A stretch of DNA of 64,000 nucleotides. Source: JAZKDW01 sp040387375. GTDB taxonomy: Bacteria > Pseudomonadota > Gammaproteobacteria > Burkholderiales > Burkholderiaceae_D. The stretch's first letter is position 1. Every line of letters starts with the position of its first letter. Both the position numbers and the translations under genes were made by a program. Under the pieces are notes generated by a model. It worked only from the letters and a program-made list of their open reading frames with translations. It was not told the DNA's origin and searched no databases. Below, piece after piece: positions 10,828 to 18,805 of the stretch. Location: positions 22,518-86,517 of the forward strand of contig JAZKDW010000021.1 of assembly GCA_040387375.1 (NCBI GenBank), in the 5' to 3' direction.

Positions 10828-10849
10828 TATGGATAGTTTATACTCCATA
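10828..10849. promoter_or_regulatory. Inverted-repeat operator / promoter of the RES-Xre pair
   Basis: TATGGA (10828-10833) and TCCATA (10844-10849) form an inverted repeat of 6-bp arms with a 10-bp spacer, 15 bases upstream of the antitoxin start. On the minus strand a TTGCAT hexamer and a TATAAA/TAAACT hexamer overlap the repeat at near-canonical spacing. Repressor binding would therefore occlude the -10 region, as expected for an autoregulated TA operon. Confidence 0.55.
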
Positions 10850-11046
10850 TCCAGAAATGCAAGCAGCTTCGGGCCAGAATGTTGCGGCTTTCACATTAAC
10901 ACACCTCCGGCAATTCCATTGTCATTCAAGCCATTATTCGCCCCGGTGATTGTCATTATTCGTTATTCGCTATTTCTCAATAACGCAGCTTCTGCCAGAA
11001 TGGCGCGCTACCGCCAACGCATCATCAAATCAGACTGGAACCCATC

Positions 11047-11748
11047 ATGGAATATGTCTTCACACCTGCGGCAACCCCGTCGCTGCAAGTCGCTGGTCAG
11101 GCGCAGCAGTTTCCCGTCAATCGTATTTTCTGCGTAGGCCGCAATTACGCTGCGCATGCAATCGAGATGGGCAAGGACCCTACCCGCGACCTGCCTTTTT
11201 TCTTCATGAAGCCAGGGTCTGCGGTGGTCCAGGCCGGCGCCGAGGAAGTATCGATTCCCTATCCGCCGATGACCAAAAACTTCCACCACGAAATTGAACT
11301 GGTAGTGGCGATCGGCAAAGGCGGCAGCAATATCCCCGTCGCATCGGCGCTTGAGCACATCTATGGTTACGCAATCGGCCTCGACATGACACGACGCGAC
11401 CTGCAACTCGAGGCGCGTGACAAGGGCCGTCCATGGGAATTCGGAAAATCATTTTCCAAATCGGCGCCGGTTGGTCCGATTCATCGCGCCGAGGATATCG
11501 GTCACCCGTCGCAGGCGGCAATCTCGGTCACCGTCAATGGCACTGTAAAACAATCGTCGGATATCAACCTGCTGATCTGGTCAGTGGCGGAATGCATCGC
11601 CGACCTGTCGCGCTTCGAAACGCTGGAGCCGGGCGACATCATCATGACCGGCACGCCTGAAGGCGTGAATGCCGTGGTGCCCGGTGACGTGATGCGCGGC
11701 GCGATAGCCGGCATGGGCGAGATCGTGGTGCGTGTGGAAGCAAAATAA
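11047..11748 (+). CDS. Fumarylacetoacetate/fumarylpyruvate hydrolase family protein
   Basis: 233 residues, full length for the short FAH family. The metal site is visible: HEIELVVAIGK (Glu-x-Glu type ligands) and GYAIGLDMTRRDLQ (Asp ligand). The catalytic Glu/Lys region is RPWEFGKSFSKSAPVGP, and the LEPGDIIMTGTPEGV motif closes the active site. Such enzymes hydrolyse fumarylpyruvate (gentisate pathway, NagK) or fumarylacetoacetate (tyrosine/homogentisate pathway). The next gene is a zeta-class GST isomerase, which fits maleylpyruvate to fumarylpyruvate to fumarate plus pyruvate. No ring-cleaving dioxygenase is nearby, so substrate assignment is open. Confidence 0.9.
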   Translation: MEYVFTPAATPSLQVAGQAQQFPVNRIFCVGRNYAAHAIEMGKDPTRDLPFFFMKPGSAVVQAGAEEVSIPYPPMTKNFHHEIELVVAIGKGGSNIPVASALEHIYGYAIGLDMTRRDLQLEARDKGRPWEFGKSFSKSAPVGPIHRAEDIGHPSQAAISVTVNGTVKQSSDINLLIWSVAECIADLSRFETLEPGDIIMTGTPEGVNAVVPGDVMRGAIAGMGEIVVRVEAK

Positions 11749-11813
11749 AACGCGCCGGACGGGCCGGGCCTTGTCCCGGCAAAAATTTTTTCACCAGTAT
11801 CCAGGAGCGACGC

Positions 11814-12485
11814 TTGAACACCACTGAACAGAAAAAACTGGTTCTTCACAATTATTTCCGCAGCTCTTCCGCATATCGGGTGCGCATCGCGATGAACCTG
11901 AAGGGCCTCGATTACGATTACGTATCGGTCCACCTGACACGCAGCGGCGGCGAACAATTCCTCGATGCCTTCAAGAACAAATTGAATCCGCACGCGCTGG
12001 TTCCGGTGCTGGACACAGGGGATGCGTCGCTGACGCAATCCTTGTCGATCATTGAATACCTGGAAGAGGTCTACCCCGCGCATCCGCTGCTGCCGGGCTC
12101 GGCCCTGGACCGCGCTTACGTGCGCCAGCTTTCGCTCGCAATCGCCTGCGAAATGCATCCACTGAACAATCTGCGGGTTCTCAAATACCTGAGCGGACCG
12201 TTGGGCCTGTCGGAAGACGCCAAATCGCAGTGGATCCACAACTGGCTGCAGCTGGGCCTGGAAGCACTGGAAGCCGAAGTCGCGGCATCACCGAAGCGCG
12301 GCCAGTTCTGCTTCGGCGACACCCCAACGCTTGCCGATTGCTGCCTGGTGCCGCAACTGTTCAATGCGCGGCGCTTTAATGTCGACCTGACGCCGTACCC
12401 CGTCCTGCTCGAGATCGATGCGCGCTGCAATCAACTCGACGCATTCCAGCGCGCCCATCCGGGCAAGCAAATCGACAGCGAGTAA
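11814..12485 (+). CDS. maiA: Maleylacetoacetate/maleylpyruvate isomerase (zeta-class GST)
   Basis: 223 residues, starting at TTG 11814 with AGGAG six bases upstream. The N-terminal thioredoxin fold has the zeta-class signature NYFRSSSAYRVRIAMNLKGL (Ser-Ser-Cys/Ala position for glutathione). The NPHALVPVLD and TQSLSIIEYLEE glutathione-site motifs follow, then the helical C-terminal domain ending FQRAHPGKQIDSE. It isomerises cis to trans maleyl intermediates, using glutathione, for the hydrolase encoded just upstream (65-bp gap). A GC hairpin (11763-11780) lies between the two genes but lacks a clear U-tract, so they are probably co-transcribed. Either maiA or nagL is possible. Confidence 0.9.
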   Translation: MNTTEQKKLVLHNYFRSSSAYRVRIAMNLKGLDYDYVSVHLTRSGGEQFLDAFKNKLNPHALVPVLDTGDASLTQSLSIIEYLEEVYPAHPLLPGSALDRAYVRQLSLAIACEMHPLNNLRVLKYLSGPLGLSEDAKSQWIHNWLQLGLEALEAEVAASPKRGQFCFGDTPTLADCCLVPQLFNARRFNVDLTPYPVLLEIDARCNQLDAFQRAHPGKQIDSE

Positions 12486-12494
12486 ACCGCTCCC

Positions 12495-12516
12495 GTGACG
12501 GCGTTCGCGCCGTCAC
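12495..12516. other. UUCG stem-loop between convergent genes
   Basis: GTGACGGCG and CGCCGTCAC form a perfect 9-bp stem closed by TTCG, overlapping the last bases of the sensor kinase gene. No T-run follows on either strand. It is probably a transcript-end stabiliser or rho-assisted terminator for both convergent units. Confidence 0.5.
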
Positions 12517-13898
12517 ACGCCCGCATCTGCCGCGGGACCGCGCGCCTGCAAGGTCAGCCCGACCGTATTGACGCCCGCACGACTGGCCGCGAACACGGTG
12601 CCGCCATGCATCGTGGCGATCGCCTTCACGATTGCCAGACCCAGTCCATGATTTCCGGTGCTGAGCGCGCGCGACGGATCGACACGGTAGAAGCGGTCAA
12701 ACAACCGCCCCAGGTGTTCGGTGGAAATTGCCTCGCCCGGATTGGACACGGCCACCTCCACGCTGTCGCTCTGCCGCCGTATGTCCACACGCAAACGCGC
12801 GCCAGCAGGTGAATGCTGAATCGCATTGTGCAGCAGGTTGTTCATCGCGCGCCGGAATAATGACTTGTCCACCGCCACGGCCGCATCGCCCTCGGTGCCG
12901 ACCGATATGGATTTTTCCTCCATCAGCGGTTCAAGGAAATCAATTGTCTTCAGCACTTCGCCCGCCAGCGACGAAGCCGCCAGGCAGGTCGCGGTTTCGC
13001 CCTGGTCGGCGCGCGCCAGGAACAGCATGTCGTTGACGATCGCCCGCAGGCGCTCCAGCTCTTCCAGGTTGGACTGCAGCGTTTCCTTCAGCTCCGCCGG
13101 ACTGCGTTCGCGGGTCAATGCGACCTGGGTCATGCCGATGATATTGCCGATCGGCGTGCGCAATTCATGCGCGACGTCGGCACTGAATCCTTCCAGCTGC
13201 GCATAGGCGGTCTCGAGCCGGTCAAGGGCGCCGTTGAAGGATGTCTCCAGCTGCGTCAGCTCGCTGACCGGGGGCGACAGTATCAGGCGCTGCGACAGGT
13301 TTTTCGGACTCAATGCCTGGGCGCCGGCCGACAGGCGCGCCAAAGGCCGCAAGCCGAAACGCGCCAGCCAATAACCGAAACCGGACACCACGGCAATGCC
13401 CATCACCGAGATGGCAATCAGCGCATAGGCGAATGCGTCCAGCGTGCGCCTGGCCGGCGCGGTGCTGACGCCGACCATCAGGTGGATCTCCGGATAATCC
13501 GGCAGCGGGCGCAGCGTATGGCCGAGCGTCTTCATCGGATGACGCACATCGGCCACCATCAGCGAGCGCACATTTCCATCCTGGCCCGGCGGACCGTTTG
13601 CCGGAAACTGGTCGCCGAAAGCCAGCGCCGAATTTTCACAGGCGATCCAGAAACGTGTATTGCCATCGGTGGTGGTAATCGTGGTCAGCATCTTGCGCAA
13701 TTCGTCCCATCGCTCGACACTGGGAACATCGGCAATCAAGCGCTTCACCACTTCCAGCTTGCCGCGCAAATCGTCTTCCTGCTGCCGCGCAAGCGTTGTC
13801 GCCAGCGCCTGGTACAGCGCAAAGCCGGACAGCGAAAACACGATCAGGCCCACCACGCCGAATGTCACCGCCAGCCTGGCCGCGATCGAACGCATCAT
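12513..13898 (-). CDS. CusS-like two-component sensor histidine kinase
   Basis: 461 residues. The N-terminal membrane anchor is at about residues 8-32 (LAVTFGVVGLIVFSLSGFAL). A periplasmic sensor follows, then a second membrane segment (ALIAISVMGIAVVSGFGYWL) and a HAMP domain (RFGLRPLARLSAGAQAL). The dimerisation/phosphoacceptor H-box is GFSADVAHELRTPIGN. The HATPase domain has NNLLHNAIQHSP (N-box) and HGLGLAIVKAI (G2-box). The overall order and the 'TLRPLPD.PEIHLMVG' sensor match the heavy-metal-type (CusS/CopS) kinases, but no metal-binding His/Cys cluster is obvious, so the signal is uncertain. It overlaps the regulator gene by 4 bases. Confidence 0.9.
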   Translation of the reverse strand: MMRSIAARLAVTFGVVGLIVFSLSGFALYQALATTLARQQEDDLRGKLEVVKRLIADVPSVERWDELRKMLTTITTTDGNTRFWIACENSALAFGDQFPANGPPGQDGNVRSLMVADVRHPMKTLGHTLRPLPDYPEIHLMVGVSTAPARRTLDAFAYALIAISVMGIAVVSGFGYWLARFGLRPLARLSAGAQALSPKNLSQRLILSPPVSELTQLETSFNGALDRLETAYAQLEGFSADVAHELRTPIGNIIGMTQVALTRERSPAELKETLQSNLEELERLRAIVNDMLFLARADQGETATCLAASSLAGEVLKTIDFLEPLMEEKSISVGTEGDAAVAVDKSLFRRAMNNLLHNAIQHSPAGARLRVDIRRQSDSVEVAVSNPGEAISTEHLGRLFDRFYRVDPSRALSTGNHGLGLAIVKAIATMHGGTVFAASRAGVNTVGLTLQARGPAADAGV

Positions 13899-14581
13899 GC
13901 TGCCTGCTGCTCGATGCGGGATTCGAGCACGTAGCCCATGCCGCGCATCGTATGCAGAAGCTTGTGCTCGAACGGCCCGTCAATCTTCAGGCGCAGCCGC
14001 TTGATCGCCACCTCAATGACATTGGTGTTGCTGTCGAAGTTCATGTCCCATACCAGTTCGGCAATTTCGGTTTTCGACAGGATCTGCCCCTTGCGCCGGC
14101 CGAGAACGGTCAGCAGCAGAAACTCCTTCGAGGTCAGTTCCAGGCGCGCGCCGTTGCGCCAGGCCTTGCGCGCAATCAGGTCGACATGCAGGTCGGCGAT
14201 CTGCAATTGCGACGCGTCCTGCGGCTTGCCGCGCCGTACCAGCGCCTGCAGGCGTGCCAGCAATTCAAGAAAGGAAAAGGGCTTGACAAGATAATCGTCG
14301 GCGCCGGATTGCAGACCGCGTACCCGGTCTTCCACCCGGTCACGCGCGGTCAGCATGATGACCGGCGTTTGCCGGCGACCGCGCAAGGCTTCCAGTACGC
14401 CGAAGCCGTCAAGCCCCGGCAACATTACATCCAGCACGATCGCGTCATATTCATGCTCGATGGCGAGGTGACTGCCGTCGATGCCGTTGCGTGCCACATC
14501 GACCACACAGCTATGTTCGGTCAGACCCTTGTGCAAATAGTCAGCGGTTTTTGTTTCGTCTTCAATGATCAGGATCTTCAT
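13895..14581 (-). CDS. OmpR-family response regulator (CusR/CopR-like)
   Basis: 228 residues. The receiver domain opens MKILIIEDETKTADYLHKGL, with the phospho-acceptor Asp in YDAIVLDVMLPGLDG and the Lys of YLVKPFSF. The winged-helix DNA-binding domain covers residues about 130-225 (LTSKEFLLLTVLGRRKGQILSKTEI, VAIKRLRLKID, TMRGMGYVLE). First gene of the operon with the kinase. The divergent yceI-type gene starts 174 bases away and is the closest candidate target; that is inferred from position only. Confidence 0.93.
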   Translation of the reverse strand: MKILIIEDETKTADYLHKGLTEHSCVVDVARNGIDGSHLAIEHEYDAIVLDVMLPGLDGFGVLEALRGRRQTPVIMLTARDRVEDRVRGLQSGADDYLVKPFSFLELLARLQALVRRGKPQDASQLQIADLHVDLIARKAWRNGARLELTSKEFLLLTVLGRRKGQILSKTEIAELVWDMNFDSNTNVIEVAIKRLRLKIDGPFEHKLLHTMRGMGYVLESRIEQQAA

Positions 14582-14755
14582 GTTTCAGGATTATTACCGA
14601 AAAGCGTATGCCGGCAGATTACAAAATTGTCAGTTGCGGGACAGCTTGGCGTCGGGGTGGCTGTTTTACAGTGGACGGATTGCAAAGTCATGTTCGCGGT
14701 ACTTGCGCCGGACTGGCAATCGACCCCCATCTTACTATCAAGAGGAATTCCAAGC

Positions 14756-15358
14756 ATGCTGCACCCTACCCTGTTCCGCCGTTCCGCATCCGCCCTTGCC
14801 GCCATCGCCGGCCTCGCCTTGTCCGCCGCAGCATTCGCCGCCGCGCCGCCTGCCGGCAACTACAAGATCGATGCCGCGCACTCGGTGGCCTATTTTGAAA
14901 TCGGCCACGCCGGCGGAATCAGCCGCTTCATGGGCCGCTTCAACGATATTTCAGGCGACCTCGTCATCGATACGCCGGAAAAAACCAGAGTCAAGGTCGA
15001 CATCAAGGTCGACAGCGTGGACGTCAAGCACGAAGGACTGAACAAACACCTGAAAAGCCCGGATTTTTTCAATGCGGTGCAATTTCCCCTGATGAGCTTC
15101 AGCTCGACGGCAGTCACCCTGAATCCCGCCGGCGAAGGTACGCTGGCCGGCAACCTGACCATGCATGGCGTGACCAAACCAGTCACCTTCAAGCTCAAGC
15201 AAATTGGCGCCGGCACCGGACCGAAGGGTGATGTCAAGGTGGGATATGTTGCCACCTCCACCATCAAGCGCAGCGATTTCGGCATGTCGTTCGGCATTCC
15301 GAAAGCAGCCACCGATGAAGTGGACCTGCGCATCAATATCGAAGCCGCCAAACAGTAA
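14756..15358 (+). CDS. YceI-family periplasmic protein
   Basis: 200 residues from ATG 14756, with AGAGGA upstream. The same frame is open far to the left, but that part is antisense to the two-component genes. The signal peptide is LAAIAGLALSAAAFAAA, with cleavage near AFA-AAPP. The lipocalin-like YceI fold shows in YKIDAAHSVAYFEIGHAGGISRF, FSSTAVTLNP, LAGNLTMHGVTKPVTFKLK and IKRSDFGMSFGIPKA. Family members bind long isoprenoid chains (polyprenyl or ubiquinone-like) in the periplasm and respond to base or osmotic stress. It is divergent from the OmpR-type regulator. Confidence 0.93.
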   Translation: MLHPTLFRRSASALAAIAGLALSAAAFAAAPPAGNYKIDAAHSVAYFEIGHAGGISRFMGRFNDISGDLVIDTPEKTRVKVDIKVDSVDVKHEGLNKHLKSPDFFNAVQFPLMSFSSTAVTLNPAGEGTLAGNLTMHGVTKPVTFKLKQIGAGTGPKGDVKVGYVATSTIKRSDFGMSFGIPKAATDEVDLRINIEAAKQ

Positions 15359-15417
15359 GTCTGCCATGGACGGCGTTCCACGGAGCGTCGTCCTCTCCCA
15401 CATCCTCCGAGCCGCCC

Positions 15418-16251
15418 ATGCCTGATCCATCGTTCTTCATTCCCCTGTTTCTGCAAAGCGCGGCATTACCCTTCGGCGTGGCGCTGGTGCTGCTGTTTGT
15501 TTTGCGCGCATCGCGAGCCGGCGTGCCGCTTGCGATCGCCGCTGCTTTCCTCGCCTCTTATTTCGCCGTACTTCATCAACAATGGTCTCTTGCGCCAAAA
15601 CAGGCAATCGACTGGATGCCGTGCATTGTCGTCCTTGCCGCAGCCGGCGTGGCCGCTGCCGAACGCAGCGCCACAACAATCCGCCGGCTGCTGCGCCTGC
15701 TGACGTCAGTTGCCATTTCCGCCATCGTCGCCTGGCCCGCGCTTGCCAGCAGCGGAATGCAGAACACCGCCATGACGATTGTGCTCATGGGTGCGTGTAT
15801 CTGGGCGGCATGGACCACTCTTGCGCGCAGCGCCGATAGCAGCTCGACACCACCGGTACTGCTGACGATTGTTGCCGGCGGCGCAGCGCTGGCGCTGATG
15901 CTGGATGCGAGCCAGCTGATCGGACAACTGACAGGCGGCCTGGCCGCCGCATTGATGGCTTTCCTCGCATTGAACATGCGCCGTCTGCCCGGGGCTTTTT
16001 CCGGCGCAGCGACTGGCCTGACTGTGCTGCTGCTCGGTGCCCTGCTCGGTTATGCCTATATCTATGCCGGCTTCTCGCTGACATATATTGCACTGCTGGC
16101 AAGCGGTTTGCTGGCGGGCACAATAATCGACACCGTACGCGGCGATGGCCGTGCCGCATCATGGCTGCCGGCGGCGTTGCTGGCGATCGTTCCCGTAATG
16201 CTGGTGCTGGGCCTTGCCATCAAGGCCGCGCAGGATGCGGGCGGTTATTAA
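15418..16251 (+). CDS. Multi-pass membrane protein of unknown function
   Basis: 277 residues, almost entirely hydrophobic, with about eight predicted membrane segments (for example FGVALVLLFVLRA, LAIAAAFLASYFAVL, AMTIVLMGACIWAAW, LTGLTVLLLGALLGYAYIYA). The residues between segments are mostly Arg/Ala/Ser. I recognise no transporter or enzyme motif. It begins 59 bases after yceI and is probably co-transcribed with it. Coding status is supported by length and composition, not by homology I can name. Confidence 0.75.
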   Translation: MPDPSFFIPLFLQSAALPFGVALVLLFVLRASRAGVPLAIAAAFLASYFAVLHQQWSLAPKQAIDWMPCIVVLAAAGVAAAERSATTIRRLLRLLTSVAISAIVAWPALASSGMQNTAMTIVLMGACIWAAWTTLARSADSSSTPPVLLTIVAGGAALALMLDASQLIGQLTGGLAAALMAFLALNMRRLPGAFSGAATGLTVLLLGALLGYAYIYAGFSLTYIALLASGLLAGTIIDTVRGDGRAASWLPAALLAIVPVMLVLGLAIKAAQDAGGY

Positions 16252-16341
16252 AACCCGATGCACGGATGACATCCCCTCCCGAAATGGTTATGCTTGACGG
16301 CTTTTGCTGCAATCATCAATCACCAGAAGGAAATAACGGGC

Positions 16342-16782
16342 ATGGTATTTTGTCGCGCATGTGGAAAAGAAATACATGAAACTGCAGTAGCCTGCCCCCA
16401 TTGCGGCGCTGCACAGCGCCTGGGCGGACCGGTCGCCGTCAAAAGCCAGACGGTGGCTGCCTTGCTCACTGCATTCCTGGGCGGCTTCGGCATCCACAGG
16501 TTTTATCTGGGCAAACCGGTGAGCGGCATTTTTTACCTGCTTTTCTGCTGGACCGGCATCCCCAGCCTGATCGCGATTTTCGAAGTCTTCATCATCACCT
16601 TCATGAGCCAGGCAAAATGGGCGGACAAGTATAACAAGGGCCAGTTAAGTGAACCGGTTCCTCTGGTGCTGAAGATCGTCGCGCTGATCTTCCCGATTCT
16701 TTTCATTCTTGGCATCATCGGGGCGATAGGCATTCCCGCGTACGAGGAATACAGCATCAAGGCCGGCACGCTGCAAACCTGA
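16342..16782 (+). CDS. Zinc-ribbon TM2-domain membrane protein
   Basis: 146 residues from ATG 16342, with AAGGA upstream; the frame opens at 16294. The N-terminal zinc ribbon has two CxxC pairs (FCRACGKE and VACPHCGA). A TM2 domain follows: VAALLTAFLGGFGIHRFYLG, then GIFYLLFCWTGIPSLIAIFE. The C-terminal third membrane segment (LKIVALIFPILFILGIIGAIGIPAYEEY) resembles a short pilin-like hydrophobic stretch. TM2 proteins are small inner-membrane proteins of unclear role. It stands alone, convergent with the DUF457 gene. Confidence 0.88.
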   Translation: MVFCRACGKEIHETAVACPHCGAAQRLGGPVAVKSQTVAALLTAFLGGFGIHRFYLGKPVSGIFYLLFCWTGIPSLIAIFEVFIITFMSQAKWADKYNKGQLSEPVPLVLKIVALIFPILFILGIIGAIGIPAYEEYSIKAGTLQT

Positions 16783-16797
16783 TCATCCGCTGTCGGA

Positions 16798-18036
16798 TCA
16801 TGGCGCCGTCGGCTTCAGAAGGTCCGATCGCGGGAAATCCCATTGCGGCACAAGGCGCGGACATTCGCGCTGTTTGAACTCGTCAAACCGGAAACTTGTG
16901 AAATTCCCGCGCGGGCTGGATGCAAAACGCAAATCGGCAGCCTCGCTGGCTGTCAACGAGGGGGCGCGTGCAAAACGCAGCCACGCTTCAAAATGGCAGT
17001 TTTCGATTTTGAGATCCCGCAGCGTCTTGAGCTTGCCCTCTTCTTGCAGCAAAAAGGCAATCGCCGGCCTTGCTTCCTGTTCCGCGCCGCGTCCGGCGAG
17101 AGCGGCCGGACATCCGCTCACCGGCAATAGTCCCGGCGCCACGCTCAACACACCGCGCCGCAGCCGGTAAGTTCCCGCGCTTTCATTGCTCTCCACTGAA
17201 ACGAAGTTCCAGCACAGGGGATTGCCTGGAAACGAGGACAAGGACACATCCAGCAGGCGGCTTGCGGGATCCATGCCCGTCAGGCTCGTTGCCACTGCGC
17301 GCTTCGCCTGGCCCGATGCAAAACCCTGGATGCCGACAAAAGCCAGACTGACGATTGCAGCGAGAATCAAGCCGCTCCTGCCGCGCGCGCCGGCCTTGAG
17401 CTGGCTGGCGCCCAGCACAAACGCGACGATCGCAAGAGCGAACAATGATGTCCACGGCAGGAATTCGCGGATCGTGAAAAACAGGATCGGGGCAAACAGG
17501 AGCGCGACGAAAAGCGCCTTCAGCCAAAGGCGCCTGATGGTCATGAAGAGCGGGATGCCGCAAGCGACCCAGAACACCGGTTCCACGATGTACACCATGT
17601 CGCCGTACAGCCATCTGGAATCAAACGGATGGAAGGGATGAATGCCGTACGAGTTCAGGTAATCCATCAGCAGGTGCAGTCCGAAGCCGATCACCAGAAC
17701 CAGCGCGAAGCCCAGGCGCGCGCTGCCGCTTTTCTTGAGCAGCATGCGCGCCGAAGGCCACAACAGCCAGATCAGTCCCCATAACAGCAAGGCTTGCGGC
17801 AACGCGTACAGCAGCGTGTGCGTGTGCCCGCGGTGATGCAGCAGATAACCGAGCGGTGCGGGAAGCAGCGGCGTCAGCACAAGATCGAGATCAGGGAAAT
17901 TACTGCCAAGCCAGCACACGGTGAGAAGCAGGCGCCGGCGCAGTTGATTGCGTTCGGCGTCCGCTTCTTGCGGCAAGCTGCGATGGACCAGCTCGCCGGC
18001 GGCCAGGCCGGCCAGGGAATGACTCAGATTATCCAT
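16798..18036 (-). CDS. DUF457 / YdjM-type membrane-bound metal-dependent hydrolase
   Basis: 412 residues. The opening MDNLSHSLAGLAAGEL, then GSNFPDLDLVL and HHRGHTHTLLYALP, are the conserved His/Asp motifs of DUF457 proteins (YdjM/YbcI group, annotated as metal-dependent hydrolases). GFGLHLLMDYLNSYGIHPFHPFDSRWLYGD supplies the second metal-ligand cluster. There are about five membrane segments. The roughly 170-residue C-terminal part is soluble and of unknown fold. The gene is monocistronic. Enzymatic activity in this family is largely inferred. Confidence 0.88.
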   Translation of the reverse strand: MDNLSHSLAGLAAGELVHRSLPQEADAERNQLRRRLLLTVCWLGSNFPDLDLVLTPLLPAPLGYLLHHRGHTHTLLYALPQALLLWGLIWLLWPSARMLLKKSGSARLGFALVLVIGFGLHLLMDYLNSYGIHPFHPFDSRWLYGDMVYIVEPVFWVACGIPLFMTIRRLWLKALFVALLFAPILFFTIREFLPWTSLFALAIVAFVLGASQLKAGARGRSGLILAAIVSLAFVGIQGFASGQAKRAVATSLTGMDPASRLLDVSLSSFPGNPLCWNFVSVESNESAGTYRLRRGVLSVAPGLLPVSGCPAALAGRGAEQEARPAIAFLLQEEGKLKTLRDLKIENCHFEAWLRFARAPSLTASEAADLRFASSPRGNFTSFRFDEFKQRECPRLVPQWDFPRSDLLKPTAP

Positions 18037-18131
18037 GAAGGCTTGTCATGTAGAGGGCAAAGGGGCCGCGGACCGCGGCATTCGATGAACGCACAGCCGG
18101 CCGGAACCTCCCAGGCCAACCCTGGCTCTTT

Positions 18132-18572
18132 TCACTTCACGTTCAATTTTCGCATCAGACCGGAAAACAAAGTGCCGGAAGCGGCATCGCCGCTACTGTT
18201 GCCGGCACCGGATTCGTCGCTGTCGTCGGCATATTCGTCGGCCAGATTTTTCCAGCCCTTGCTGGCGGCGAAGCTGTTGAATTCTTCCGGCGCTTCCAGC
18301 ACGATCAGCTTGTCGTCCTGAAGCGCAAGATCCCCATGCCCGAAGTCGGGACCCTGGTAGCCGAGGCTGCGCAATCGCGACAATATCTGTCCGATCAGAA
18401 CACTATCTTCATACAAGGGATCGTCTTCCATCGATACGACGAAGTCGACGTACACATCGATGATTCCATACCCTTCATCAAAGATGCGGATGGCCTTGAT
18501 GTCACGGGTTTGCCCGGAGGAGTCGGTGGCGCGGAACGGGCCGCTGAGCTGGATTTCGGTTTCATTGTTCAT
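18132..18572 (-). CDS. Hypothetical acidic protein, 146 aa
   Basis: A soluble acidic protein with no signal peptide. The first ~105 residues look folded (RDIKAIRIFDEGYGIIDVYVDF). They are followed by a low-complexity acidic Ser/Gly segment (EYADDSDESGAGNSSGDAAS) and a short basic tail (LMRKLNVK). I recognise no family. It lies 96 bp upstream, on the same strand, of the DUF457 gene. Confidence 0.7.
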   Translation of the reverse strand: MNNETEIQLSGPFRATDSSGQTRDIKAIRIFDEGYGIIDVYVDFVVSMEDDPLYEDSVLIGQILSRLRSLGYQGPDFGHGDLALQDDKLIVLEAPEEFNSFAASKGWKNLADEYADDSDESGAGNSSGDAASGTLFSGLMRKLNVK

Positions 18573-18749
18573 AGTGCGCAGGATACACCACGGCAGCGTG
18601 GCTGTGAGGTCGGCGCAATGATGTGAAATTGAATTTCATTTTTGCAAATAGACGTCCGTCAATGCTGCTTTTCCTTGCCTTCCCGGCATGAGCAAACATT
18701 AAATATTGCCCTAAAGAATTGAACTTTTTCAAATTCCGGTGGACATACA

Positions 18750-18777
18750 TTCCATGCAGCAATTTTTCTGCATGGAA
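18750..18777 (+). promoter_or_regulatory. 5'-leader stem-loop upstream of the beta-helix gene
   Basis: TTCCATGCAG (18750-18759) is exactly complementary to CTGCATGGAA (18768-18777), with the loop CAATTTTT. It lies 28 bases before the ATG at 18806. It could be a 5'-UTR hairpin affecting translation or stability, or a repressor operator of 10-bp arms. The surrounding 230 bp (18573-18805) are AT-richer than average, as expected for a promoter region. Confidence 0.45.
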
Positions 18778-18805
18778 ACTCCTTATATCTGACTGGGAAT
18801 CTTTA

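Noticed and set aside
11763..11785. GCCGGG...CCCGGC hairpin between the FAH hydrolase and isomerase genes as a terminator
   Set aside because: Followed by AAAAATTTTTT rather than an immediate U-tract, and the two enzymes act in sequence, so read-through is more likely.
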